Part shown: positions 43,884 through 56,476 of the stretch, one piece after another
How positions within the stretch are numbered: the first letter of the stretch is position 1
How the letters are laid out: each line of letters opens with the position of its first letter
NCBI GenBank assembly: GCA_963556145.1
Contig: OY744465.1
Location: 186,001 to 250,000 of the forward strand
From: Hygrocybe punicea
Taxonomy: Eukaryota > Basidiomycota > Agaricomycetes > Agaricales > Hygrophoraceae
DNA length: 64,000 nucleotides
Direction: 5' to 3'
Notes under the pieces: generated by a model
Told to the model about the DNA's origin: nothing
The model's input: only the letters and a program-made list of their open reading frames with translations
The model's database searches: none
Position numbers and translations under genes: made by a program

Positions 43884-45250
43884 TTAGTTGTTAGAACGTC
43901 GATGGCCGATTCGCGCGCGAGATTTGTGGTGTCCCTCTGGTGATTCATCGTCATCATCGCCGCTATTTGCAGCTTCGACACATTCGTCAACATCGGCGCC
44001 CGATGAGGGATCGCTTTGACCATCAAAGATCGATTTTTCAATGGCAGAAGATTCCAGACGTTGCCGTAGTTGAAACATAGCGGTTCGTCGTTCATTACCA
44101 ACAATCTCCAGTTGCCGATGGTCTGGTATTGAACAAGTTTGGTATCGCCCGACACGAGGCCGAGAGCAGGTTGTGACAGCGCATATATTCTTCATGTAGC
44201 GATGTTGTGAACAAAACTTTCTGTGTTTTGACAGGAGCGGCTCTTTACAGTCTTGAACATCGCAACAAGGATGGCCCATATCAATTCTATCTGTAACAGC
44301 CGAACGCAACGGCTCTACCGAACATGGGTCTATTACCGGAGACGAAAACTTAACGGACATGGACTCACCGACAACACCAGCTCCATTGCCACGAAGCTTG
44401 CAACAGAAATCACAAGCATGGTTCCAGGCCCTGCCATTGCTGCTGTCCGCGATTCAAGAGCAGCGCGGGCTTGGTCTGTAGCCACGTGTGGTAGGTTGAG
44501 GGTGGTTTTGCGTTCGTCATGATCCAACAGCTTAGCACATGGATGAAACATGCATCCCAAACGTGATCGCATCTCGTCGTGAATTCATACTGCTAATCCA
44601 ATGGCAAGATCCCAGCTGCCGGGGGATCAACGTCGAGATTGTATGCCCGTGCTAAGTTCATTGCAGAAACCCTTAAAGAATCATGAAAAACATATGAAAT
44701 AGTTTTGTTATATGTGTTTACCATTCGCACACCATCATATTTGCAAATCTTTCAATGAGGCGAGTCTCAACGAAGTAGTGCATCGAAATCTGAACAATTT
44801 GAGGGAGGAAAATAGAAGCGAGTGGTTTCGTCAATATCGAGTCTTACAAGCTACACGGGTGATCAACAAGCAACGGCATAAACGAATGACAAGATTTACC
44901 GATACATATTGCCGAATACAACCAAACGGGCAATGCTCCCGTATCCCTTGTAAACAGGACTGCCTCGTAGCGCGTGATATTCACAAGTTCGAGTATTCGT
45001 TTTCAGGGGTCCTCTTGAGTTGATGCTACATTTCTGGTCGAGAAAACCTGGAATAGGAGCTTGCATTACAGTCCGAAGTGTGTTTATGTGGTGATTGACG
45101 TACTTATGCCAAATCTGAGGCCATGTTGAAGGGATAGTACTCGTTATCCTGATAATTCCTCCATACCGCATGGAAGAACAGTCAAGATTTCTCCAGACCT
45201 CCGACACTACTCCTTCCCCACCAATGATTCCGGTAATTGGCTCCATGTAA
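43884..45250 (-). pseudogene. KDZ-associated cysteine-cluster gene (CxC5/CxC6 type), decayed
   Basis: The best part, 44290-43890, reads CCDVQDCKEPLL, RKFCSQHRYMKNICAVTTCSRP and YQTCSIPDHRQLE, the pattern of the CxC6 cluster that accompanies KDZ transposases. Upstream on the same strand, in broken frames, HPCAKLLDHDERKTTLNL (44550-44490) and MHYFVETRLIERFANMMVCEW (44780-44715) resemble the preceding CxC5 region. No KDZ catalytic domain follows: the frame ends at 43884 after a short acidic tail. Upstream frames to 45480 may be part of the same relic. It is a truncated remnant of a KDZ-type element or of a host gene derived from one. Confidence 0.55.
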
Positions 45251-45669
45251 GGCGTTGACGAAGATGGGAGCTAACAGAAATGAATGTTGGGAGTTGAGAG
45301 AATGATAGATCCCGGGGGTTGTTGTTGAGAAGTGTGACAGCAGCGACATGATGGAAAGTGGTTGAACGGTTAATTATAGTCCACTCCCTGGTTGAGTGGT
45401 CTCGGGTATTTGGATTGCCCGTTTGAGTTGGTTGGTATCCCATGGGGAAATAGGGCGGAGGATTTAGCGGGTCCATCTCGTAATACGAGGCGACCGTCTT
45501 CGTCAATGAAACCACTGGCAGATACATTTAACCTATTAATTACTCCAAGTGTACTAATTGTTCGGCCAACACAACCCAGATGGTCTCACGACAGCCTTTC
45601 CCCCACGCGGCATCCTGGAGTCGACAAGCTTAGTAGTAGAAGTCTACCCACACTTCCACCAAAACCACG

Positions 45670-47921
45670 ATGCCATCCACATTCTCATACCAATTCAACA
45701 CCCCTGCGTACAAGGGCAACACGTCCTTCAACACAGGCCTCTTCATTGACGGAAACTTTGTCGACGGCTCCAACAATACCACCATCGAGTGAGTCAGGCT
45801 ACCATCAAAACTTGCTGCTCCTGCTTCAGCTGATTCCCCCTATTTATATTTCCTATCTGAATGTAGTGTAATCAATCCTTGTGCGTAGGCGGTCACTTTC
45901 TCATCAAACTGTCGTCGTTCATCGTTCACTCCTACGCTAGCAACCGGTGCCGTGATCACGAAAGTCTCAGAGGCAACGGCCAAGGATGTTGATACCGCCG
46001 TCGAGGCGGCACAGCGGGCGTTTGAGACGACCTGGGGCCTCAACGCCCCCGGCGCGAAGCGTGCAGAGCTTCTCAACAAGCTCGCTCTACTCATGGAGGC
46101 TAACGCTGACGAGCTTGCCGCCTTGGAGGCCTTGGATAATGGTAAGATATGATACCCTACTCACAGCGTTTCTATATTTCGTGGTCGTTTGGCTTTCCTT
46201 CTGATGCATTAGCTTTCAGGTAAGACTTTTGGCTGGGCAAAGTCCTCGGATCTGGAAGGGTCGATTGCGTGCATCAAGTACTATGCTGGATGGGCGGATA
46301 AGATTACTGGACAGGCCATCGAGACTGATGAAGGAAGACTGACATATACGCGTCACGAGCCCATTGGCGTCGTTGTAAGTTCTTCCCAGCTCCAACCATC
46401 ATTCATTCACACCCACTACCCGCTTACAATCCACCATTCTCAGGGCCAAATTATACCCTGGAACTTCCCTCGTGAGCACCCACCCACCCATGCCCTTCCT
46501 CATTAGAGGTCTCACAGTCTTTTTTCTACTCCAGTTCTAATGTTTACGTGGAAAATTGGTCCCGCCCTTGCTACGGGCAACACCATCGTTATCAAGCCGT
46601 CCGAGTTCACACCTCTGACGGCGCTGCGTATGGCTCCACTTATCGTCGAGGCAGGGTTCCCGCCAGGTGTCGTCAATATACTAGTAGGATATGGTAACAC
46701 CGCTGGCGCGGCTATCACGGCGCACATGGGTATCGAGAAGGTGGCTTTCACGGGCAGTGTGCTTGTTGGCCGAAAGATCATGGAGGCATCGGGGAAGAGC
46801 AATCTGAAGAACGTAACTCTCGAATTGGGTGGGAAATCACCTAATGTGATATTCAGTGTGTTTTTTATCTTTTATTTTTGTGCCTGTCAGTGTCTCAACT
46901 TCTGTATGTGTTTATTCAGATGATGCCGATCTCGACCAAGCAGTCAAATGGGCAGCGCATGGGATCTTGTGCGTGACTTCACCCCTTTAACCATGTGCTC
47001 CTCAATTGATGCCAGCTAAACTTGCATATCATTAGCTATAATCACGGCCAGACTTGCTGCGCAGGGTCGAGGATATTCGTGCAGGCAGGAATTTACGACG
47101 AGTTCCTCAAAAGATTCACCGAAAGGGCACTGTCACTCAAAATTGGTGATCCGTTCGAGGAAGGAATGTACCAAGGCCCGCAAGTTTCGCAGATTCAATT
47201 CGACGTATGTCCTTTCTGCAAATCCTGTTTTTAAGATTCTATTCTGCTCAAGTGTTAACATATATATCACGCAGCGCATTATGGCGTATATCGACTCAGG
47301 AAGGGCGGAAGGCGCGACGGTGCACATCGGAGGCGAGCGCCATGGAACAGAAGGTTTCTTCATCAAACCGACGATATTCACCGAGACTAAGCCAGACATG
47401 AAAATTGTGCGCGAGGAGATCTTTGGGCCTGTCGGCGTTGTCATCAAGTTCGACAATGAAGATGGTGAGAGCTTCTTTTCTTCTTCTTCTCTTTCTTGTT
47501 TGAGATGGAACATCTTGTGTGTGATCTGTTGTTTATTAGATGTCATCAAGCAAGCGAATGACACGACGTATGGGCTTGCAGCGGCCGTCTTCTCCCAGGA
47601 TATCAACCGTGCTATTCGTACGGCTCACAGGCTGAAAGCCGGAACCGCCTGGGTGAGTATCTCGCATACTATATTTTGCGTTACTATCCCCCGTTTCTGA
47701 TATGATGTACGGCTGGCAAAAGGTGAACTGCATCAACCACTCTCACGTGGCCGTGCCATTTGGTGGGTTCAAACAGTCTGGTATCGGGCGAGAGTTGGGC
47801 GAGTACGCCCTTGCCAAGTACGCGTCTGAAATTTGATTATCGTGGTTTTATCCTGATTCCTGATTGATACAGCTACACGAACGTCAAGGCCGTGCATATC
47901 AATATAGGGCATGCCATTTGA
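45670..47921 (+). CDS. Aldehyde dehydrogenase, NAD(P)+-dependent, 12 exons
   Basis: Exons 45670-45788, 45867-45880, 45941-46141, 46220-46374, 46444-46471, 46535-46855, 46920-46968, 47036-47204, 47275-47464, 47540-47652, 47723-47817 and 47873-47921 total 1503 nt, giving 500 residues, the usual length. Family motifs are in place: [28 protein letters not shown], the catalytic-Glu block [11 protein letters not shown], the catalytic-Cys block GQTCCAGSR, and [18 protein letters not shown] near the end. It oxidises aldehydes to acids; with no signal peptide it is probably cytosolic. Exon 2 is a 14-nt microexon, without which the INP-STGAV strand is lost. The gene looks intact and is the clearest housekeeping-type gene in the window. 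The precise substrate (acetaldehyde or other) cannot be told from sequence by eye. Confidence 0.95.
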
Positions 47922-48251
47922 GCTAGCTTGGGGGCCAGGCGTTGTGAGAAGATATCTTCTGAATTTTGGGGGGAGAAATCTTGTAAGAGATCTTGTAAAA
48001 TGGATTTACAATACATGTTTTTGTACCAACGACCTTGGGGTCTACTGAAAACTGCCATTGTCGGTAATGCGTAATGGTCTTACTGGATGCTCTAGTTCGA
48101 ACATGCTGTTCAGAGTTGGAACAACGTAGTGTCAAATAGTGTCATCGACTAAATATACGTAAGTTTAAAGACGATTCAAAATTACTACTGTCATTTTACT
48201 GCTTGTCATGCAAAGTAATGTGATCTAACTGTGTAATGGACGGGTTCATCT

Positions 48252-48830
48252 TCAGCGTCGTCCACGGGTTCTAGGAGTCCAGTCAGGATCAGAGATGCGG
48301 GAAGCGGTCTCGGTGTTCTCAGCGTCGTATTGTTCGTCCTCAGTTTTCCCATCCTCACCCTCACCTTCATACCCTTCCCGCTGGCCAATGGAGGCGGAAT
48401 AGCCGGCGTAATTCCAGTGTGACCGATGACATTCAACGGATCCGGAGTAGAGCCACATGGTGGCTAAGATCCATAATCAGATTTTTCTTCATAACGGTCA
48501 ACTCATGATCAAGTTCAGGTCAGATGTCAGAGACAACATACCTCGCTGACTCGAGGCGAAGTCGGGATAGTTCAATGGCCCATCGGAGTGTGTTCGTCCC
48601 GGTGAATACGGCGGATGACCTCAGTACGACGCTGGTCACCAGTCAATCCCCCAATGCCCATCTCTCCCCTGATGAAGGATTGAGTATGGAATACGGTCCC
48701 CAAGGAATGTGCATCTACAATGCATCCTGATCTTCATCGTACGTATCTAGTAGTGCATTGACGAGTTCGTTGAGAGCGGCCTGGGCATAGAATCAGCACA
48801 GAAACTGAAGAGGGCTGATGAGATGTTACT
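48252..48830 (-). pseudogene. Decayed fragment of an unrecognised protein gene
   Basis: Minus-strand translation gives AALNELVNALLDTYDEDQDAL, stop, MHIPWGPYSILNPSSGERWAL, stop, then SSAVFTGTNTLRWAIELSRL and RLESARYVV, with a last frame (48458-48252) of WNYAGYSASIGQREGYEGEGEDG and a basic end. The pieces read like one protein interrupted by at least two stop codons. The sequence between 48840 and 49300 holds nothing I can assign. The identity is unknown. Confidence 0.35.
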
Positions 48831-49743
48831 TCATCATTTATGGACTATGCGCCACATCAGCTCAGCAAAACAGCAAGAGAAAAGGCTGGAATACCATGTT
48901 CTTGTGGGGAGAGTACGTGAGACTAATAACTGAGAGATAGGCGGACTTTGGACTCTGCTCTAAGCGACGTGTGTAATTCGGCGGTGGACAACAAGGACGC
49001 GAAGAACGAAGTTGGATTACGATGTACAAATCCTCGGGCTTCAAATAAACATCAGCAAGACGTATTGTTTTAAGCGCTATCAGATGGAAATTTTGCTAAC
49101 ATGTCTGTGCACACGGTGGGTTTTGTAGGCTTGCCTTCTTTCGTCTTCCGAGCCTTTGATGATACTATAACAAGCACTGAATTGCACAGAAAGTGGAAAG
49201 AACACGCGGAAGCGGCCAGTGTACCCTTCTCAGAGGTTTCATACGGTTTGGGATCCTATGTCCAAGTACCTGGCCGTTAGGTGCTAGAGCAGTGGAATAC
49301 GTGGTGTGGCCAGGATGTCGTACTGAGCTGTGAAGAGTATGCATAGACTTGCAGGCATGAGGAAGGCATGCTGTATATGGTTAGGGCGCGTTCCAGTGCT
49401 TCCACGTTGTTCCCTCATGTTCAAACCTCAAAACCCACCGCTAGCACTTGTTGCGCTGGTTTCTTATACGTACCCAATTCCCATCCTCAGAGATGGGTTA
49501 CCCCCCTCTCCATCCTGGTGGAGTGGAATGGAGTAACGATGCTAGGCTTTGGACTATTCGACCACTCCTAGAAGAAACAGATGGAATGTCACAAGAGAAC
49601 AGTGTAGCCCCGCGACAGAAGGCAGTGCGTTGTACACGATCTGACCGCCCTTTATATCTTCCAATCAAACTTCGCAGTCGGCTGTTGCGAAGTCTCTGTC
49701 TTCGATTAGAGAAGTCCTGGAAGAGGAGATCCTGTACCCACGA
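48831..49743. other. No gene supported
   Basis: Only short frames without recognisable content. It is the 5' flank of the kinase gene that starts at 49744. Confidence 0.35.
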
Positions 49744-51425
49744 ATGCCTCCTAAGCAACTAATCACAGAACACCCGCGAAGGGCGGTGGAAATTTTAGCT
49801 GGGGAGGGGCCCTCGTCATCAACAGAGTCCTGCGACACCATTCTTCTGACGAACGCTTCTAACAAGCCACTTCGGGGGGTTGATCGGAACGCGTTGCGCA
49901 TCCCAGACCCGATGCACGTCGCTTCTTCCAGCGACCACTCTAACGATGAAGCCTTTCGAATGTACCGTAGTGACCCTGAATCAGGCACGAGGAGAGCTAC
50001 GGGGCGTTCAAGACGGGAGGGTCGAATTTCCTCTCGAATGGTCCCATTGGCTTGGAATTCAGCTGGTTCCCGGCGCCCAAAGTCCCCTGTTTTTCGTCCT
50101 AGTTCTGCCATGCCCTCAAGGAACGCTGACCAAGGGGTTCCTCGTCGTTGTTCAGAGAACACCTCTCCTCCTGTAGGTACTACGTCTTCGATTCATTTCC
50201 ACTGCTCTCCAACGTCCCCCCCCTCCGCAGCCGTCGCGGACATCTTCACGTTGTACTACCAATGGGGAAAATGTCGAGAAGAAGGCGAGGCTCAAGCCTC
50301 GCGATCTTACCGGACAAGTCTTCGCATCATGCGAGTTCCCGTCGGCTCATGGAGGATTTGCCGATGTCTGGACAGGGACTTGGTCCGGGATTAAGGTTGC
50401 GATCAAAGTACTTCGACTACCAACGGAGAACGAAGAGGCTAAGAAGATATTGAGAAAAGTGAAAGTTCTCAGCATGAATTCTCTCTCTTTTTACTTAGGT
50501 TTGTTATTTAATTTCAGCGGCTGCGTCGAGAGCTTCGAGTTTGGCGAGGATTACGCCATGAACATGTCCTTCCTTTATACGGCATCACTTCTGACTTTGG
50601 ACCACAAACTTCGATGGTCTGTCCCTGGCTGGAAAACGGAACTTTGAATAGCTACCTTGAACGTCTCGGCACGACCCTCACGTTATCCGCTAGGTTCAAA
50701 GTCGTGAGATCTCACACTCCCTTTGTGTGTCATCGCAGTGCTCATTACTGCTCACAAAGCTTTGCGACATAACGGCTGGGTTGTCCTATCGTGAGTCATT
50801 CAAAGGCCGCAAAATATCGATGTTTATTTGATGCTTCCAGTTCACTCATGCGACGTGATCCACGGAGACTTGACGGCGGTAAGTTTTTCAATAATCTCCA
50901 TGTTGCGTCTTGGTGCCAATTATATTTCCAGTCGAATGTCCTGATCGACGCTGCTGGAAAAGCTTGTCTCAGTGACTTTGGCTTGTCAACCATTCTTGCT
51001 GAATTTCAGGGGACGTCTTATTTCACTTCTTCTATTCGTGGAGCCGTTCGATACGCCGCACCGGAGATTTACACCTTCGCAGAAACTGAACCTCCTATTA
51101 CCGCCAGCACTCATTCTGATATCTACTCATTTGGCAGCGTCATGCTACAAGTTGGTGCAGCTGCATTGAACGCATATACTCTAACTGACCAAATATTCAG
51201 ACACTCTCCGGCAGGGTACCGTATCATCACCTGCGGAACGATCCTATGGTGCTTTTTGAATTGTACAAAGGCGTCCATCCACAACGTCCTGTAGAACAGT
51301 GGTTCACAGATGATTACTGGAAATTCATCAATGAATGTTGGAACAGGGTTCCTCGCGACCGACCGACCATACACGACGTCTCTTTGTATGTTCAGCTTCG
51401 TTATAACAACACGCTGACGTATTAA
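49744..51425 (+). CDS. TKL-type protein kinase
   Basis: Exons 49744-50172, 50231-50458, 50518-50700, 50760-50790, 50841-50878, 50932-51150 and 51201-51425 splice in phase to about 450 codons. The first 160 residues are Ser/Arg-rich and disordered. The kinase follows: GGFADVWTGTW (Gly loop), KVAIKVLRL (Lys), RRELRVWRGLRHEHVLPLYG, VIHGDLTASNVLID (catalytic loop, with Gly in place of the usual Arg), LSDFGLS and RYAAPEIY, then HSDIYSFGSVMLQ and WNRVPRDRPTIHDV. The motifs are those of the large basidiomycete TKL (agaric-expanded) group. The acceptor at 50759 rather than 50738 was chosen because it gives RFK-LCDITAGLSYLH. There is no attached WD40 or N-terminal bundle, unlike the kinase at 38959. 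Substrates are unknown. Confidence 0.8.
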
Positions 51426-52095
51426 ATTCGCAAGTTATGTGTTATTTTCGCACAAGAGGCGACGTCTGACTTGGTAGCAGTGTTGCTCTCCATAAAGCAT
51501 GGCACTACCCCGCGGGCTTTCGTCTAATTAGGAAAGCATATACATAGTGTTATAATATATTTTCACCGTCACCACAACTATGCCCCCTCCGAAAAAGATG
51601 CCCTCAATGCACCTGATAGCAACCAGATTCAGGCCAATGAACTTGAACCCAATTCCAAATGTTCTTTGGGAGAAGATGGATCTGATACTAGTCTAGTCAT
51701 GGCACTTCCAACTGGGAAGACATTGACGAAGTGGAGGGCATTGGAGGCATGCAGACCAAGCAGTTGACTCCCACCCCACATTCATCAGGAAAATTACAAG
51801 CCCTTTTTTTTGCACCTTGGAGGCTCTTGACCTGTTTTGAAACCTCTTGAACTTTTTGCTGGGTTTTTTTTGCATCTTTTCTAATAACTCTTGCTACTTA
51901 TACCACTTTGAGTCACTTGCAAAATTTTACTAGATAATATCACTTGCACACCTTTTCACCTGTTTCCACTTTCTCCACCTTTTTAAACTTTTATTACTTT
52001 GACCCCTGTAGCACTTTGCTGCCATTTCCCCCTTTTACAGGTGGCCATTTTATTTCCCCACCACTTTTGACTTTATGACCTTTGATCACTTTGCA
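51426..52095. other. Low-complexity T/C-rich spacer
   Basis: A short stretch 51580-51770 reads like degraded coding (NSKCSLGEDGSDTS, PTGKTLTKWRAL), but no gene can be drawn. From 51790 to 52095 the sequence is rich in CTTTT and CACTTTG words with no coding potential. Confidence 0.35.
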
Positions 52096-52876
52096 CTAGT
52101 GATGGTACAGTTCGGTTCTGAACCTGGGTTTGAACCTGAACCTACATGAACCGAACCTAAGTTCAGTTCAAGGTTCAGGGTAATGCCCAAACTGAACCTA
52201 AGGTTCAGTCAAGGAGGGAATCTTGTGAACCTGGTTCGAACTGGTTGGAACATGAACCTAATCTTTCACATATTGGTCTAATTTCTGCTGAGTAGACACT
52301 TAGTTTTGGTCCAACTATTTACTGACTTGAAATTTCAGCACTATTAATAACAGAATCTAGATTAGTTAGAGTTTATACTGTTGCAATTAGTGCTTCTGTA
52401 ACAGGAATATCTGCAAACTTAAATATATTTTAAAATGTAAAGTTGAAATTCAGGCTAGGATGCCATGTTGTCTGATTCAGTTATACTGATTGCAAGGTCT
52501 TTCCTTCCTGTTAAAATACTGCAAAACATTTGCAATGACCTTCTGAACGGTTTTCCAGGATATTTCATGCTGAATGTGCTTCAGACACATCTAACACAAG
52601 ATTCTATTGATTCATTCACAGTGAACATGGACACAGTACATGTAATTGAAGAGTCAAACCATTAGCACAACAACAATGTAGAGTGGTAGGAAGTAAAGGA
52701 AAAATTTGGATTGATAAAATTGATTAGCTAGTATACTTGTATTTTCACAGGTTCAGTTCAGGTTCAGCTGGGCCTGAACCTGAACTAACCTATCTGAACC
52801 TGAACCAAAGGTTCAGTTCAAGATTCAGCATATGAGCTGAACTGAACCTCAGGTTCAGCATACGACTCGCCAGTAG
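52096..52876. mobile_element. hAT-type non-autonomous element, GGTTCAG subterminal words
   Basis: The ends CTAGTGATGG (52096) and, inverted, CTACTGGCGA (52876) match a hAT-like terminus. The words GAACCTGAACC / GGTTCAG are repeated many times within about 180 bp of the left end and 130 bp of the right end, in both orientations, as in hAT subterminal regions. The centre is AT-rich and non-coding. No 8-bp duplication is visible, perhaps because the right neighbour has replaced the flank. Confidence 0.5.
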
Positions 52877-52880
52877 GGAA

Positions 52881-53485
52881 TAGCTTGGGTAACCCATGGG
52901 TATGGGTATGATTTGGTGTGGGTTTGGGTCAATTATCACCCATATCATATTCCCCCTCAGAATCCCCCTCTTTTGGATCAATTTCAGGGAGTGAAGCTAC
53001 AGGAAGTATATCAGTATCATGAATGTAGCCTCTCACACTCCATTGAGATAAACAAAGAACTGCATGAGTTGTCTGCAGACAGCCTGTTGTGAACATGGGA
53101 CAGCAAAAGTTGTCCTTTGCTGAAAATCCTTTCAACCTCAACAGAAGTTGCTTTTGGATGGTATTAATAAATATCTGTCACAATGAATTACAATACTCAC
53201 CAGGAATAGAGAGATAATCAATAGCTATAATGGAAAGAGTGGGATACATAGCACGATGCTCATTCCATCATGAAATTGGATTTGTGACAGGCTCACAGTC
53301 TGTGCTCAAGTAGCGATCCAATTCATTTCACAACTCTGAGGGCCTTGGTGCAGTTTTAGTAATGATACCCATAAATCTACCCAAACCATGGGTTTGGGTA
53401 TGGGTTAGTGTGTGGGTTGAAAGGCAGCAACCCATACCCATACCCAGTGGGTACAAACCCTTGTGGGTTACCCATACCCACACTA
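52881..53485. mobile_element. hAT-type non-autonomous element, GGGTATGGGT subterminal words
   Basis: The left end TAGCTTGGGTAACCC and the inverted right end TAGTGTGGGTATGGGTAACCC are similar. GGGTATGGGT and its complement are repeated near both ends. It abuts the preceding element with four bases between them. A short interior frame (53141-52929) contains ANDNFCC-like residues of no clear identity. No 8-bp duplication was found. Confidence 0.5.
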
Positions 53486-54224
53486 TTTAGTGTTGCCACG
53501 GTCTGGTTAAAGACTGCGGACTGTTCGGACCGGACCGAAATTTAACCAAACCATTGGTAACGGTCCGGTTACGGTCCCAGACCACGGTTAACCATGGACC
53601 GACTGGTTCAAAGTTCCAAATTAGGCAATTTGTGGGCATAGGGCTCCCACAAGTCCCATGACCCGCAGTTTGCTCCCCACATCACCATCACCGTCTCCTC
53701 AACGACGTCTCCGACTTTCTCAATGCTCCTCTGTCACACGCTCGCCGTCTTTCTCCTTCAAGCTTCAAGCATCAGCCATCTCCCTTCCTCCCTGTCATGC
53801 TACCTTTCACCCTCTCAAGGTTCCCATCTTCATACCGTAAGTGTGGTCTGCCGGTTCCGTCCTTCAAGTTTAAAGAACCTGACTCCCTCTCTCTCCAGTG
53901 CAGGCTCCCTGAGCTTCCATTTTGGTCCCAACTGCCAAGCCGTCACCATCCGTTTAGTGCCGTCCCCCCACCTTCTTGAGGCTCGCCGCCACTGTCGTCT
54001 TACCCCCTTGGGAGCCCTCTTCACCTCCTGTGAACGCCATCACTCTCCCTTGAGTATCTCCCTCCTGTAAGTGCCGTTTTCTTCCTCGGAAACTTTTTCT
54101 CCCCATTAACCTGCCCTCTCCCTCCAGTGCAGGCTCCCCCTCGTCACCCTCCATTTAACACCATTCCTTGACTTGCTCGAGGCTCCGCCACTGTCATCTC
54201 AACCCCCTTTGAGAGCTCACCGTT

Positions 54225-54382
54225 GTAGTAGTTGTGCCTGGTCAGTCACGTGATCAGGTTCCCACGGTTTGACCCAGTTAGTAGCCTTCCAGATGTAGTA
54301 GTCAGTCGATCCTTCCTATCCAGTCGACCTTTCCCTCGAGTCCTGCGTGAGCCCCCGGAGTGGTACCTCGGTACCACTCCAA
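54225..54382 (+). repeat. Left LTR (158 bp)
   Basis: Identical by eye to 56477-56634. It contains the palindrome GTGGTACCTCGGTACCAC (54361-54378), which could form a hairpin in the RNA. Confidence 0.85.
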
Positions 54383-56040
54383 CGTGGTGATGAGAGTGAC
54401 CTTCGACCCACGGATCTCTTCTTCTCTGCGTCTTCCTCTTTTTTCTCGCGAAACGACTTTTTTCGGCCTCACCACCCACCGCTGCGCAACTGCGGATTTT
54501 CCCTTCATTCACGGCCGTACAACACTCCAGTTACCCCCCGGCATTCGTGTTCAGCCCAATAGGGCCCCGCGTCGCCCCCCGTTGACCCAAAAACCCGGCC
54601 GCGACCCCTTTGAACACCCAAGCGGCAGGCCACGTCACATTTTCAACCCCCCCGTTTTTCATCATTTCTTTTGTTTTCTTTCGTCATTTCTAGCCCCAGG
54701 CAGGCTCATCCGACCCTACGGACCCTCGTTCGACGTACTGGAGCTCCGCGCTCGCCTACGCCACCCCGAATCCACGGTCGCGGACCTTTTCAGTCGCGCC
54801 ACGGATCCACCACGTTTTCCCCGTTGGACCCCCGTTTCTTTGTGTACACCAGCGCAACCCACACTCACTCGACCTCCCGTGCCCGCGTTCCACCGGCCAG
54901 AACCACCCGCTGCGCTTCGTTGCCCCAAACGAAGCTGCCCCGCCCTTTTTGGTCAGACCACGGATCCGCCACGTCTTCCCCGTTGGACCCCCGCTCTTTT
55001 GCGTACCCCAGCCCCAGGGGCATTCATTTGAGCCCCGGACCCTCGTCTGACGCCCTAGAGGCCCCCCGTTCACCGTCGTCACCCCGAACGAGCCGTCCCT
55101 GGCGTTTCATGCCCACCCAACGCCCAACACGCACCGTGCCACGTCAGCATTCCGCGACCCCGCTTCCCGTGGATCTCCACCCCAACCCACGCTCATCCAA
55201 CCCCCGGCACCCACGTTCCACATGCCAGAGCCCCCGTTGCGCTCCGTTACCCCAAACGAGACCGCCCCGCCCTTGGTGACCCAACGACCTCGCCACGTCA
55301 CCATTGCGCCGCCCCGTTCTGCCAGCACTACCGGCCCCGGGCCAACTCGCCAAACTCACGGCCCACCCGTTTGCAACCCCAGAACACCTGCGCCCATCAC
55401 CACCCCACGTTCCCACCGCTTTTCGGGCCCCACAGCGTTTCACCACCCACAGACCGGCTTCGTGCACCATACCCGGCACCGGCTGCCCTCGTTCAGCTCC
55501 CCGCGGCCTCGTTCTCGACCGTGGCGACTGCCCTGGACCCGTAGGAACCCAAACGAGTCACCCCAGCCCCCCACACGCCCTCGTTTGGTCGCGTACCACC
55601 CCGCTATTGACCCCAACAGCGACGTGCACCCCCCACGGACCCAAACGAATCGCCGCCGCGACCACCTACTCCGGCAACCCCACCCCACTCGCGTACGTTC
55701 GTTAGGACCCCCAGCCTCGCTCCCTGGCCCTCGCGACCCCTCGCGACCGTTTCCCAGAGCCCACGCGAAGAGATCCCTCGACGCCGGCGCCAGCTCTAGC
55801 GCCCAAGTACATAGCTTTCCCCTCTATTTCTTTCTCTGTTTCCTGTCCCCGGTTCCCTTTCTCTCTATTTTCTTTCCCTCAGTTTCCTTTCCCTCGTTTC
55901 CTCTGTCTCCGTCTCTGTTTCCCCCACAATTCAGTTCCATTATTTTTTCTATGCCCTCGATCTGTCACCTGGATACCAGACGCTACCCAACCGAGTTACC
56001 CAACGAGTCACCAGAACCAAACAAGCACCGACCGAGAACT

Positions 56041-56165
56041 GCGAACCCAGAACCTGCAATACGAGAACCTGCGATACGAGAACCAAGAACCCACGATACG
56101 AGAACTGAGAACTTGCGATACGAGAACCTAGAACCTGCGATACGAGAACCGAGAACCTGCGTTAT
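56041..56165 (+). repeat. Minisatellite of GAACCTGCGATACGA-type units
   Basis: About seven units of 15-24 bp built from GATACGAGAAC and AGAACCTGCG, inside the LTR element. Translated, they give the reiterated EPAIREP. Confidence 0.7.
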
Positions 56166-56172
56166 GATTATG

Positions 56173-56385
56173 GATCAGTTTGGTCATCTACCACCACCGT
56201 TTTTGATGGACGATATGGTCCCGCTCCATGAGATGGAGGACTGGGAGTCGTGACTGAGGAGTTTTGGAGAGCTGAGAGAGAGTCCAGTTTGGTCATCTGC
56301 CACCACCGATCTTCGATGGACGATATGGTCCCGCCTCACGTGTAAGGCCCGGGGCATCGTGAGGGACTGGGAGTCGTGACTGGAG
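56173..56385 (+). repeat. Direct duplication in the LTR element's 3' part
   Basis: CAGTTTGGTCATCTACCACC at 56173 recurs with one change at 56287, and both copies continue into GGACGATATGGTCCCGC and GACTGGGAGTCGTGACTG. Unit length is about 115 bp. Confidence 0.7.
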
Positions 56386-56476
56386 AGTTTTTTTCTTGGT
56401 CAGTTTTGTTTTGCTTTTTGTTTTCTTTTAGTAGCGGTATGGTGACGAGGACGTCACCATGAGGAGGAGGGGCACT

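Noticed and set aside
53658..54070. Ser/Pro-rich frames upstream of the LTR element
   Set aside because: They read through the CTCCAGTGCAGG tandem array; the pyrimidine-rich repeat explains them.
55222..56253. 343-codon frame in the LTR element
   Set aside because: It is Pro/Arg/His-rich because the DNA is C-rich, it runs through a minisatellite, and other frames on both strands are equally open. No gag or pol motif.
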